DNA of 64,000 nt from Turritopsis dohrnii. Its lineage: Eukaryota > Cnidaria > Hydrozoa > Anthoathecata > Oceaniidae. Made by a program: the position numbers and the translations under genes. The stretch lies in contig BQMF02000014.1 of the NCBI GenBank assembly GCA_027922465.2, positions 868,001 through 932,000 on the forward strand, given 5' to 3'. Shown piece by piece: positions 26,001 through 36,506 of the stretch. The notes below the pieces were generated by a model. It saw nothing but the letters and a program-made list of their open reading frames with translations. It was not told the DNA's origin and did no database searches. Within the stretch, counting starts at the first letter, position 1; every line of letters begins with the position of its first letter.

Positions 26001-29000
26001 ACTGAAATCTGTTTATTCTGAAACCCTGTCAACCAAAATGTTAGAATCAATCTTCAAATCTTCAACCACCATCTCAGAATCTTCTTCATTTGCTCAAAAT
26101 GGAACTTCACTACATGCGACTTTATTAAAATTTGTCGAAGCCATACTTATCATCTCGACACTATAACAAACCCGTAAAATTAATGGGAAACTTTAATTTC
26201 GGCAAACATCAAAGAAATACATACACTGTGTCTAGTTAAATTAACCTTTTCAATGATTATGTCACCTCGTTAATAATAGACATTTCCTCATTTTAATATA
26301 GGATATCAACTTAAAATAAAAAGAAGCTTAATCTTGGCAATCAGAAACTTGTATGATTACTACATGAAAGTATAAGAAGAGGCTTACAACTTCTATATCA
26401 ATGAAATAGTTATCTTTTAAAGTGTTTTTAATGGCCATTAAGAATAGACTTTTTGATGTAACTAACGTGACAATCAGTCGACTTTCCAGTTTGAGGTATC
26501 AACACATGTAGCAAAAAAACTTTTTACACAGCAACCAACATCTCATGTTGGCAAAGATTAAGAAAAGAAATGATACCTCAGTGCAAAATTTTTCCCGAAA
26601 CATTTTTTAAGTATGAAGGTAAATAAAAGGATGGATTGGACTGCTGATACGTTCGATGTAGACAGTAGCTAAAATAAAAAGGATGTAGAAATGAATCATA
26701 AGTTCTTCTCTTCATATGCGTCAGATGACTGCCATTAACAACCAAAAGAACGTAATAATTTTCATGAGTATAAACGAGACATTAAAATGTCTTTAAAATG
26801 TCATCATCGCATTTGGGGCACTTTAATACTTGCTTTCATTTCCTAAAAATAGAGATACACATTTTTATTGGAAATGAAAAGTATTACATCTAAAGATTGA
26901 AGGTATTCTCTATGTGAATGCATTCCTCTCCTACATTAAAATTCTTCCTAGAAACCCAAAAAAGGTAACTGGAAGTGGAAGAGAATAATACCAGCACAGA
27001 TTTTGATAAGGGATAGTCTCTAACCTCTAAACACATGTTCGGTTTTTATGAAATATCTCACATACTTTATAAAATATCTCAGATACTTTCATTTTTTTCA
27101 TGATAAGACTATACATGAAAGCTAAATAAAATCTCTATCGATCTATCACATTAATTTTAATAAAAAATAAACTGCAAACAAGAAAAAAATTATCGAACGA
27201 ATTTTACCGATTTAGACCGACTGGTAGCCTTGTGGTACAGTGCTCGCCTCCTGTTCAAGAGGTCACAGGTTAAATCCCCAACCAAGTCATTACAGCTTCT
27301 GTAGCCCAATTGGGGGCTTATGCTCTAGGACCTCCTTTGCACGACCGGCACTGATAACAGTGCCTTAAGGAACTGACTATTGACAACCCAACGTTATATG
27401 TGGCTATGAGTATGGATGTTCTACTCTTCTACTGGATTGTGACCTAAGTTGTAAATAATTCCATGTAGTGTACCTAAGTTTTACATTAAAGTAAAGAAAA
27501 GTAAAGGTTTTGCATGCTTCCTGGCCAAATTAATTTTGATAACAAAACATGAACTGCAACGATGATGGTAAGTTCACAAGATAAATGGGGAGGCAATGCT
27601 CAAAATTATGGAGTGGAAGAGGTTACTTTGAGAAAGATTAAACTAAGACATGCGACCTTATGGTATGTCTTAATGAAAGTGAAAGTACTATAAGCTACTA
27701 CCAAACACTACACCACGCGCCATGTTTTCATCAAGCGCTGTAAGTTTCATGACCGATTAAGCACCCCGGGCGCTTATAATTTTTTTGAACTTTAACGGTG
27801 GGCGCTTATATGGACGGAGTGCTTTATGAGTCCTGGGTGGTTAATAAAAAAATCTCTAAAGTCACTAATACAGTTAATCTTTTCACTGAATACTGACAAA
27901 AGAACTGCTTGTGTCCTGCTCAAGCAACTTCAAAAAAAGCTCAATAAATACTCTCACTTTGAGATGAAAATAATTCATTCCCGCGTTATTAAGTTTCCTT
28001 CATTATGCTGAAATATATGTTCAACTAAAAACCATGTTTTTCTCAATATTATATGTTTTTGCCAAATAACCGCCCAAGCTTCAGTTTTGGACCTGGGCGC
28101 TTATTACAAATTTTTCGTCTAAACATGGGCGCTTAATCAGACCGGGCGCTTTAATTGAGTCCTGAGTGTTTAATCGGTCATTTACGGTATGCTATAATCA
28201 AATCACAACATTCTATTAAAGATACAAAACCGTGACTGCAATAGTTTCCTCAACCATACTATAACCTGTTTATAATTTGTTTAGAGGCAATCCCAGATAA
28301 GTTTTTCAATTTAAAAGATGTGTATTGTCATATCGAAAAAAATTTTGAATAAAGCTCTCCCAACAATGTTAAAACTTTATAGCTCACTGCCTTTCTTAAC
28401 TCATTGTTTGCTTGTGCAGTTGTGTTAATTGTTCACTTATCAGATTTCCCCAGTTTGTTGTGATTATAATTATATAGGTTGTTGCAAGTAATATTCTCAA
28501 AAAACTTCTTTCTTTCTAGAAAGATTGTGTGATCAGAACTTGAATGGAACACATGTTGTGGAATATCGACCATGGCGCCATCACTATATTCAGTTTATGC
28601 TGGAAGAACAAGCTCACTTGGATCTGCAGATTTTGTTCGGGTTAGGTAAACACAAAATCACTGGCCTTTTTATGTGTTGTGACAGGAAAAGGTTGATACC
28701 TCTTAGGACCACATCCTGCACGTTATGTCACGTTGACTCTCTAGTAAAGGATCTCAAGCATGATATTATATTGTTACTGTTCACAAGGTACAACATAATT
28801 AAACTTGCCTTTAGCGGATTGTAAGCATGGAGAGTTTTTCAATGTCTTGATGTCGAAATGTGACGAATGTCCCATTGGCACCTATCAAGATGGATTTGGT
28901 GCAATTGATTGCAAGTTGTGCAGCAAAAATGCAACAACATACCTTCCTGGTCAATCCTTCTGTATTGGTTAGTAAGAATGCGTTGAGTACAGATGATTGT

Positions 29001-32000
29001 GTTTTGTAAAAAATGTGTCATTATGATGCATAGCAGCTTATAACAACGTCTATTGAACCAGTAGATAGGTAATGAACTGTTACAAGGGCCATGAGAAAAA
29101 TAAAGTTTGATATTTTGATATTTGTCAGGTGATCTTTTCCAGACCTATTTCTTTATTGTTTTAATAAAGAATTCTCACTGCTGACATCGGCATACTGAAA
29201 CCCTCAATTCTGTTTGTAACAGTTCATTATCTTAAAGATTATCAAGTCCCAATTTTCTTTTTGAAGTAATTGTACGTAAGCTCTGCCAATTTAGATGTAT
29301 GCCCACCTGGATTCAGGAGCAATGGAATGGAGTGTGTACCTTGCGAAATGAACACGTATGGTAACAATGGTACCTGTGTTTCATGCTCTGTTGGTATGGC
29401 AACTGCAGATGTTGGTTCTGTTGTTTGTTCGAAAGCCTGCAGCAAGGGAGAATTTCTGAATGGAACTTCTTGCGCCAAGTGTCCTGTGGGATTCTACCAA
29501 CCCTTAGCTGCACACTCACAAGATATTTGCTGGCTTTGTCCTGTTGGCACAACAACTTTGGCAGGTAGGCTCAAAAGCCCAAAACGAATGCATAAGTATG
29601 TGCTCTAGTATGTGTTTTGTAGTAGCCCAGATATGCAACCTTAGTCAAACAAGGTTCTAGCAATGATTGTGTCAGATAGTGCCTTGTTTGACCGAGGTCA
29701 CAATTACAGAATCATTGTATTTATAATAAATTTTTTAAAGGTCGTTGCAAGTTCGAAGGGGAGTATTACAATGCCACAAAACGCCTTTGCTTGCCTTGTC
29801 CACTCGGATCATACAAAATAGCGAGCATACTAACTCTTTCAACTTGTGTAGAGTGTCCATCCAGTATGACAACAAAACATAGCGGAAGTGTTCGGCAATC
29901 AGATTGTGTCAGTACGTATTTTGTCATATGTAATTTTCTTTTTGTTTTTATGATGTTAGCATTGACCAGCTTAGAAAACTGTTTGTTGTTGACCCTTTCG
30001 TTGTTTTGAACTGGAATGGCAAAAGTCATGTCACTTCTTTTGTTTCGATAATTAGCGTTTGAAGTATACTCTTTCTGATTTTGCAAAATCAAAACACAAA
30101 ACTTATTTATGACCAAAGTTGCCGAACACTGACCAGTCAAAACCTTATTTGGCAACCTAATACATGTCATTACAAGTTATTGTACTTAGTTTCTTTTTTT
30201 TCAGGCAAATATCCAATAAAAGATCATTGTTTACATAATAATTCCTGTGTTTTTCCATCGCAATGTGTTTCAACTGTTGGAGGTGTACATTGTGTATGCC
30301 CCAAATTCATGTCAGGAGTACTGTGTGAAAAAGGTATGCCTTCTTAGATTTTTTTCTTTAGTTTTTTTCAAATCTGTCGAATCTTCTTATTACCTTCTTG
30401 TTTTACATAGTTTCAGGACCATGTAGCTCAAACCCATGTCAAAACAATGGAACCTGTCATGCATCGACTTCTACTTTGTATAGCTGTGTTTGTGAGCCTG
30501 GGTACACAGGTCGAAACTGTGAAAAAGGTAAATATATCTCAACAAACATTTTAAAGAATGGCAACTGCTTTTACATGATATTTTTCAAATGCTTTGCTTA
30601 TAAAGAAATTTCTGTTTCCCGTTTTTGAAACTTGTTGTTTCACTTCTTATAAATACATTTGGTAAGGCAGTAAGGCAATATGTACATTTCGTAATTTTTA
30701 GTTTACCACCAATGTGACTGATAATCCTTGCTGGAAGGCTCAGTGCGTCAGAATCAACTCAGACTATAAATGTATTTGTCCATCATATACCACTGGAAGA
30801 ACCTGCAAAATCAGTAAGTTTTGAGTTAAACGAACCAGAAACTTTCAGAAAAACATATCCCCTTTTAATGATGTTGAAATCCCCTTAAGGTAGCTCAAAC
30901 AACATAATTTACGTGAAAACCAATGTAATCAGATGTTTATGTCTGTAAGGGTTGGATTGGGAAGAGTAGCTGACGTTGAATTAAGGCCACTGTAAAACAT
31001 GCAGATAAGATAGTGATGTAGCTCAAGGTTTCATACTTCTGCTTATTTTATACTGCTATTTATTCTGTAATCTGATAGCCTGGTTGTCTTTCCATGATAA
31101 GATCATGAGGTTCAAAGTGTCTTTCTTTTGTTTGAACGAGATAACACTATAAGTCTACTCTCGATAAGTGGAACCTTCATGGGACCGAAAAAAATGGTTC
31201 CACTTATCGAATGTTCCACTTATCCGAATTGCTCGATAAGTGGAACCTCCATGAAACCGGAAAAAAGTTCTACTTATCGAACTTCTCTCTTATCTGAAAT
31301 CTCAGGAGACCAAGGAATTTCCAAATCATCAAAAACAGGGGGAGGAACAAAAGAAAATCCTTTATAGATATTTATGTTCCACATGATGATTTTTTTATGT
31401 TCCACATGATGATTTTTCTTAGAAATGAAGTTATGATTTCAATGTACTGTAGATGACTTTTCTTAGGGTTCCACTTATCCGAATAAGTTAAGAGAGGTTT
31501 GTTAATGCCAATCCAAGGGACCAGAGAAATTGGTTCCACTAAATGAAAGTTCCACTTATCTGAGATTCCACTTATCGGGAGTAGACTGTAATTCTATAAT
31601 CAGCCCTGAAACAATCAAAGTTTTGGTATTGATGGAATATCAAATTGTCTGTATTTTGACCTATGAAAGATTTGCTTTATGATCTGTTTTGTTTTGTTTG
31701 TTTTGTTATAGCACTTCTACGCCCTTGTGAGAATCGTTCTATCTGTTTAAATGGACAGTGTATGGACAGACCGGATCGTGGTGCTTACAATTACACATGT
31801 ACGTGTAACAAAGGATTTCAAGGAGAAAGATGTGAACAAGGTTAATATAAATGATTGACAGTTAAAAGTTTGTGTCTCTGAGAATACTTGAAGCATAATG
31901 TCTTTTCAGAAATCAAATACTGTTATGCCAAGCCATGTAACATAACTGGGTCCACCGAGTGTGTGGAAGGAAGACTTGATCGAAAATGCATTTGCAAACC

Positions 32001-34065
32001 TGGCTTTTATGGAGACAGATGCAGTCAATTTCATTGTAAGATAGTTTTGTAATTCAGTTTTGTTGAAAATAAACAAACAAAACCTACAAACCGTTATACC
32101 TGTACGCTACCATACATATATACAATACACATTGTACCATCTCATTCCAAAGTCATGAATAACTACCTTAACAATCATAACTGTAGGGAAATGTAAATTC
32201 TTAGAAAATGGATTGCTAATCGATTGAGTTTTTTTTAAGTGATTTGGAGGCTAATGCAGAAGTCTCAAACAACACATGCATCCTGAAATATGTCCTAAAA
32301 ACCCTAAGTTGGTACTAAGCCACTGACTTTCTATTTATAGATTGTCCTTCTGGTTCATTTGTTTTTGAAAAACTCTGCTGTTCATGTTGGCCAGGGTTTT
32401 ACACAACAGAAGTCAATATCTTCACACAGTGTCAAAAATGTCCAGCTGGTAAAACAACTCTGCGTAGAGGTGGACAGAGTAAACATGACTGCTTTGGTAT
32501 CAATGCTTTTTTTCAAAATTTCAACGTTTTTGACATTCAAATGAAAATTCTTATTGAAATTTGGAAAGTTTTTACTGTTGAGCTTGGTTACAATGAATTT
32601 TCATGTGGTCTATCATAATGGAACATTGTGTTCTGTTAAAGCTTTGTTTTTCATGCCTCTTGTTATTTGTGGAAATGTTTTCAATAGATTTGTCCAGTAT
32701 GAACCAATACAAAGTTAAAGTGTTATATGAAGGAGCTTCCTGACAATCAAATGTAGATGTAAACAGCTGTGGAATGTTTGAAGAAAACATTGAACATCAA
32801 GTGTGTGGTTAAATGTTGATCCTTCTTTAACTTTGGTTGTTGTTTATCATACATTGCACTAATATACCTTTCAAATATTTCTGTTTTTATGAGAAAGTAT
32901 AACCAAACAATGTTATGAAAATAAGAAAGCCTTTTTTATAAAGTTGATCATAATAATTCAAAAGTGAATGTTTTTTCGATCACTCTGAGAACTCCCATAT
33001 GCACTAGTAAACCCTAGTAACCTTGACAAAGAATCTTGGTATGTGATGATAATGGTGGTTTTGATTTTAGCTGATGATAGCAATTGGAAAGAATAATGTC
33101 ACCTCTGTGATGATTGTTGAAAAATAGTGAGTCCATAATCCTTTCTTAATCAGGCTAACCCTCCAACAATCTTTGGGAAACATGTTGACATGGCATACCT
33201 CCAGGGGAAAAATTATTTATTAAGAAAATACAGCCTGAATTTATAAGAATTTACTGGGATCTCCCTCTTACAACGTGCCAATAATTTAAAGTGAACAGAA
33301 TAAATTATAATTGATACTTTCATGAAAGAATTCAAAAATATCTCTTGGAAATGTTCTTGTAGGTTTTCTAGATAAAATCAAAAGAAGCATTCTTATGTTT
33401 TATTATGAGCAATTCTCTTGTATTCTATGGAAGATTATGAAATTCATATTCATTTCAGCAAGCCACCTGTCGGTAAGATTGGAATGATAATCGAGTTTAT
33501 GATATATGGCGGGAACACACAACTTTTTCAAGATATGAAAACCAAAGTTCTAGCAGGACATCTTGGTTCCCTTCGAGTTGATGAAACCTTTCTTCGTATA
33601 GGTAATAGAGAATCTTGGTATCCCCTTATCCTTAGCAGCATCCAGAAATCAAACACTACGCTCATTAAAAGTTTTGATTGTGCTACCGTTTTTTTTTTTC
33701 TAAATAGCCTTTAAACATGGTTTTTCAAAGGTGAAAGGATGTTATTGTGGTCATTATTTTCACTAAAAATGCCCTTTTGAAAGACGGAGACCTGCCACCC
33801 TTCAAAACTAGATTACTTTCTTCATAAACAGGGTATTTCCTTATTTGCTTTAGAAAAAATATCCAGAAATGATGAGAAAACAAAGAAAGGAGGTAAAAAG
33901 CATATTGTTGTTTACGTTGTGGTTGTTGTCCTTATTCTACTTATTATTGTGGGCATTGGAGGGTTTTTAATTCATAAACAAAAACAAAGAACACCCTCGA
34001 AAATCATCTTCAACAGTAACAAGGAAAAAGTAGATATTAGAATGCCAATGATGCAAGAGTCATGA
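13947..34065 (+). CDS. Mosaic single-pass membrane protein: 2 Sushi/CCP, 2 HYR-like, ephrin-receptor-like Cys repeats, EGF modules, TM helix
   Basis: Predicted type I surface protein of about 1,217 residues. Exons: 13947-14022 (signal peptide), 17866-18087 and 18364-18555 (Sushi/CCP), 20101-20346 and 20643-20894 (HYR-like), 21907-22128, 22903-22974, 23052-23216 and 23810-24034 (ephrin-receptor-like Cys repeats, CPxGxx...CxxCP), 24106-24336 (or to 24315), 28520-28645, 28815-28967, 29295-29564, 29741-29911 (more Cys repeats), 30205-30333 and 30417-30527 (EGF), 31712-31840 and 31910-32035 (EGF), 32341-32496 (Cys repeat), 33434-33601 and 33854-34065. The last exon has a TM helix (HIVVYVVVVVLILLIIVGIG) and a tail of about 40 residues ending MPMMQES. 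Every internal exon is symmetric phase 1-1, typical of extracellular module shuffling. EGF exon 30702-30813 is frameshifted and left out. The architecture recalls SVEP1/SCUBE-like proteins but is not one of them; ligand and function are unknown. The exon starting 33434 uses a weak acceptor, chosen because it keeps the frame. Confidence 0.85.
16306..16623. mobile_element. 318-bp TA-flanked MITE
   Basis: CCGTATTCTCTCTAG at 16306 and CTAGAGAGAATACGG ending 16623 are inverted repeats bordered by TA on both sides (16304-16305, 16624-16625). GCGCCT/AGGCGC motifs repeat inside (ATAAGCGCCCAGGC). No coding sequence. Confidence 0.85.
17017..17735 (+). repeat. Two diverged tandem copies of a CAAA-tailed repeat
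   Basis: Copy 1 (about 17017-17315) and copy 2 (about 17318-17735) share the landmarks AGCCTGCATTGTGT, AAAATTAAGGAATT, GGAGATATC and an end TTTTGCGTGACAGA followed by (CAAA)n. The tails suggest 3' ends of a retroposon (LINE or SINE) inserted twice or duplicated. Copy 2 ends in five CAAA units. No protein was recognised on either strand. Confidence 0.65.
18793..19940. mobile_element. TTAA-flanked (Kolobok- or piggyBac-like) DNA element with a Cys-rich ORF remnant
   Basis: AGGAGAACGAAC at 18793 and its reverse complement GTTCGTTCTCCT ending 19940 are inverted ends, each bordered by TTAA (18789-18792 and 19941-19944). A TTAA duplication is characteristic of Kolobok and piggyBac. The element is 1,148 bp, inside a Sushi-to-HYR intron of the membrane-protein gene, and too short for a full transposase. 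It carries the ballast-like fragment at 19144-19434. Confidence 0.85.
19144..19434 (+). pseudogene. P2X7-ballast-like Cys-rich fragment in a transposon
   Basis: An acidic stretch (ESDSSDGSGSEDDDG) precedes YIHWCSCTHC, then after a one-base frame change near 19306 comes MECICCKECLNLLED, VACVTHHEEFETL. The W-C-x-C-x-x-C, C-C-x-x-C and C-V/I-T-x-H-x-x-F pattern is that of the zinc-binding cytoplasmic ballast domain of P2X7 and of many invertebrate proteins labelled P2X7-like. An upstream in-frame TGA also breaks it. It is a remnant, not an active gene; transposon association is seen from the flanking inverted TTAA ends. Confidence 0.6.
21133..21763. mobile_element. Non-autonomous element rich in CGCGAAAGTTAA motifs
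   Basis: The left end AGGAGCAGAAACTTTCGCGG and the right end, whose reverse complement is AGAGCAGGATTAACTTTCGC, form imperfect inverted repeats followed on both sides by CATTAACTTT. CGCGAAA/TTTCGCG motifs recur throughout the 0.63 kb. A short basic minus-strand frame at 21353-21535 (KKKKTPSVIVADDD) may be a transposase remnant but was not recognised. Located in an intron of the membrane-protein gene. Confidence 0.6.
27213..27507 (+). mobile_element. tRNA-derived SINE
   Basis: A polymerase III promoter-like head carries an A box (TGGTAGCCTTGTGGTA near 27222) and a B box (GGTTAAATCCC at 27268-27278), followed by a non-tRNA body and an A-rich tail TAAAGTAAAGAAAAGTAAAG (27486-27507). The box spacing of about 45 bp is right for tRNA-like SINEs. 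Flanking target duplications were not resolved. Confidence 0.75.
27739..28189. mobile_element. ~450-bp MITE with GACCGATTAA ends
   Basis: GACCGATTAAGCACCCCGGG near the left end mirrors TAATCGGTCATTTACGGTA at the right end. GGGCGCTTA motifs in both orientations line the interior, in the style of the 16306-16623 MITE. The left terminal bases are degenerate (TGTAAGTTTCAT against TACCGTAAAT), so that boundary is approximate. Confidence 0.65.
30702..30813 (+). pseudogene. Frameshifted EGF exon of the membrane-protein gene
   Basis: Between an AG acceptor at 30700-30701 and a GTAAGT donor at 30814 lies an EGF-like sequence (NPCWKAQC, YKCICPSYTTGRTCK). The first expected Cys is in the entering phase-1 frame, but the rest lies one frame over. 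The exon is 112 bp, whereas every other internal exon of this gene is a multiple of three, and the entering frame meets TGA TAA at once. A one-base insertion or a sequencing error would explain this. Because neighbours are 1-1 phase, skipping it would keep the frame. Confidence 0.7.
31150..31588. mobile_element. ~440-bp MITE with AGTCTACTCNCGATAAGTGG ends
   Basis: The left end AGTCTACTCTCGATAAGTGG and the right end CCACTTATCGGGAGTAGACT are inverted repeats; the right end is followed by TA (31589-31590). GATAAGTGGAAC / GTTCCACTTATC units recur inside about eight times in both orientations. It lies in the intron after the frameshifted EGF exon. Confidence 0.75.
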
Positions 34066-36506
34066 AGAGATATTACCGGTGTTATTACTAGGGAGTTTTT
34101 AAGAGTTTTTTAGAATCTTTATATACATAGTAAAAAGGAAAAGGAATAGTTTTTTAGAAAAAAATATTTAACTTGGAAATATATAATCCTTGATTTTTAT
34201 CTTCATTGCAATATGTATTTTTGTTGTATATATATTTTTTATTTACCAGGTACTGATATTTATCATGTTCCTGTTATTCTGACAGCACCCAAATAGATTA
34301 TTTCTTTTTCAGTCCAAAGTGGCAATCCCTTTTTGTTTTTGGTTTATGTACAGGAATTTATGTTGTTGGAAGTTTTTTGAACATAAAGAAGTTCTGTTTT
34401 CCTATTGTTTTGAAGTTCATTATAAAAATCTCAAATTAAGAGCAGAATGACTTAAGCCACTAAAATGTTATTGATCCAAAGAACTTGCATATTCTATTTG
34501 AAACTAATCTTTTACGTAGCTGTAAAGGCACAAGAGCCACATATATAACAGCTGAACAGTTTTTAATGCAAAATTATTTACTTCTTTTATTATTTAATGG
34601 TTATTTAAGTCAGATATCAGATGCTGACATTTTTTAGATAACTTGGTTACCTTTTTTTATTCGATATACATTTTTTAACTTCATTAATAACAAATATTGG
34701 TTTGGTAGTGATAACAAAAATGAAGTATGTCTGAATATCCACATTCCCAGTGAAACTTGAGTTAATCCTTCCTTTATCCTGTTATTGTATTGTCTCATTT
34801 AGTTTTTGCCCAATCTTGGGTCTTCTTGTGTGTTAAGCGCACACACTCTTGCTTAACCCATCAGCCTCGGTTTTTGTTTTTTAAATGCTGCAAAAGTCTT
34901 TTTTTAGATTACAGGAATCACTTTATGTATATGTATACATAACATACATACATACATTATATATATTCCATTATGTTAGAAGTTATGTTATGCTATATAA
35001 ATACTCCTTGTCTGTAATGTTTTTTACACTTGATAAAGACTAGCAAAAGTCGAAATATTGCGATAACAAATGTGTTTTTTTCTCATTTTTTATATACTCA
35101 ACACATACATATACTGACTGTAATGTCTTAGTTATACATATATACAAGTTTTGACTTGTACCAGTATAAGTGCACCCTAAATATCCACTGTAAATACTCA
35201 ATTCCTGCATTATATGGTCCCTTTTTAACATCCTCTTGGACATTTTTAAACATTAAAGGTCTCTCATTATCTTCTGAAAGCTTGAGCTAGGACTTTGAGA
35301 CTTCAAAAATTTTGTAATCTGTATATGCCAAAAGGTTTTCGGCTACTATATTTAGGCTGATAACACAGTAATAGGATTATAATTTAGTAACGTCATAGCA
35401 TTTTTTGATGTATACATAACCTTCTAGTGACTGTGTTTGCTCTATCAGAATGTCTTCAAAGTAATAACAATGTAAATCTTTGTGTTGGTTTCTACAGTTG
35501 TTTCTTGCAACCTTTAGGTATCTGCCAATAACTTAAAGGTTGTTCGTTAGTTCTGGTTATAAACCGCTTTCCCTTTGTTTTTTTATGAGCTGCTCAATCT
35601 AACAAACTGATAATCCGTTTCATAAAAAGACACCAGATGCCAAATTCTTATTTTCGTATATTTTAGTAAAGAAAAAAAACAATGTGTTGTAAAAAGTTTG
35701 TTAATGTTTGTTAAGGTTGTAATGGACAGCGAAGCACAGTACACCATTTTTAAGAAATATTATGGGCCTCTAACAGATGAGAAGAAGTCCTAATTAAGGT
35801 TAACACATTCTTCCTTAGTCTTCAAAAAACAAATGCCGATGGGAAGTTGCCTATATAGTATAACTTATAAGATATTAAAGAGAATGGAGAACCGTTAAAC
35901 AATTCAAATGGAAGAAGAAAATGATTTTGGTTTTAGATAATTGGCTATTTTGTATCCAATTCAAAAGTTATTATCTATAGGAACAGTCATTAACTTGAAA
36001 GAAATAAAAAAAGACGGCAAATACTAAAATGAAAGTAATAATAAGTTTCATGTAATCTTTTTGTTTGTCCATGTTCCTGAATTAAACTTCCAAAGCAAAC
36101 AAGATGAAATCTGCAATATCATTTCTGGTCTTATCCAGAAATACATCTTTAGTATTCTTTACAAAATAATATGGTCTCAGCATTTCCTTCACTTCTTGTT
36201 TTGTTGGTCTCAGTGATGCAAACAAAACTTTATTCCAGTATGTTGTATATAAGAGCCAGTTTCAATTAAGTGAATGAAATACACACACACATGAACACAA
36301 AATAAGAGATTCTTTCTGAACTTTTATGCTTGTAAGTGTGTCCAAGTGAAGCTATTCATTTTCTGTTTGCTCCTCCATAATTTGTGGTAGTGTTTTTTGT
36401 CTTTGTTTGTAGAGTCACTCGGATTAAAAGGAACATTAAAATTGCAAACACAAACATAATGATGCTGTATTATAATTCTGCTTTATTATTTAGTTGAAAA
36501 CAAAGA
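34066..36506. other. Intergenic, 2.4 kb
   Basis: Between the membrane-protein stop and the CHFR start no coding sequence was recognised. A hammerhead-like motif lies at 35030-35064. TATACATA-rich simple sequence occurs at 34926-34975 and 35100-35150. Confidence 0.5.

Larger units (their letters stand above)
24337..28519 (+). other. 4.2 kb intron of the membrane-protein gene
   Basis: Besides a tRNA-derived SINE (about 27213-27507) and a MITE (about 27739-28189), no coding exon or other element was recognised. Short open frames such as 25055-25267 and 25984-26166 lack splice or similarity support. Confidence 0.5.
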
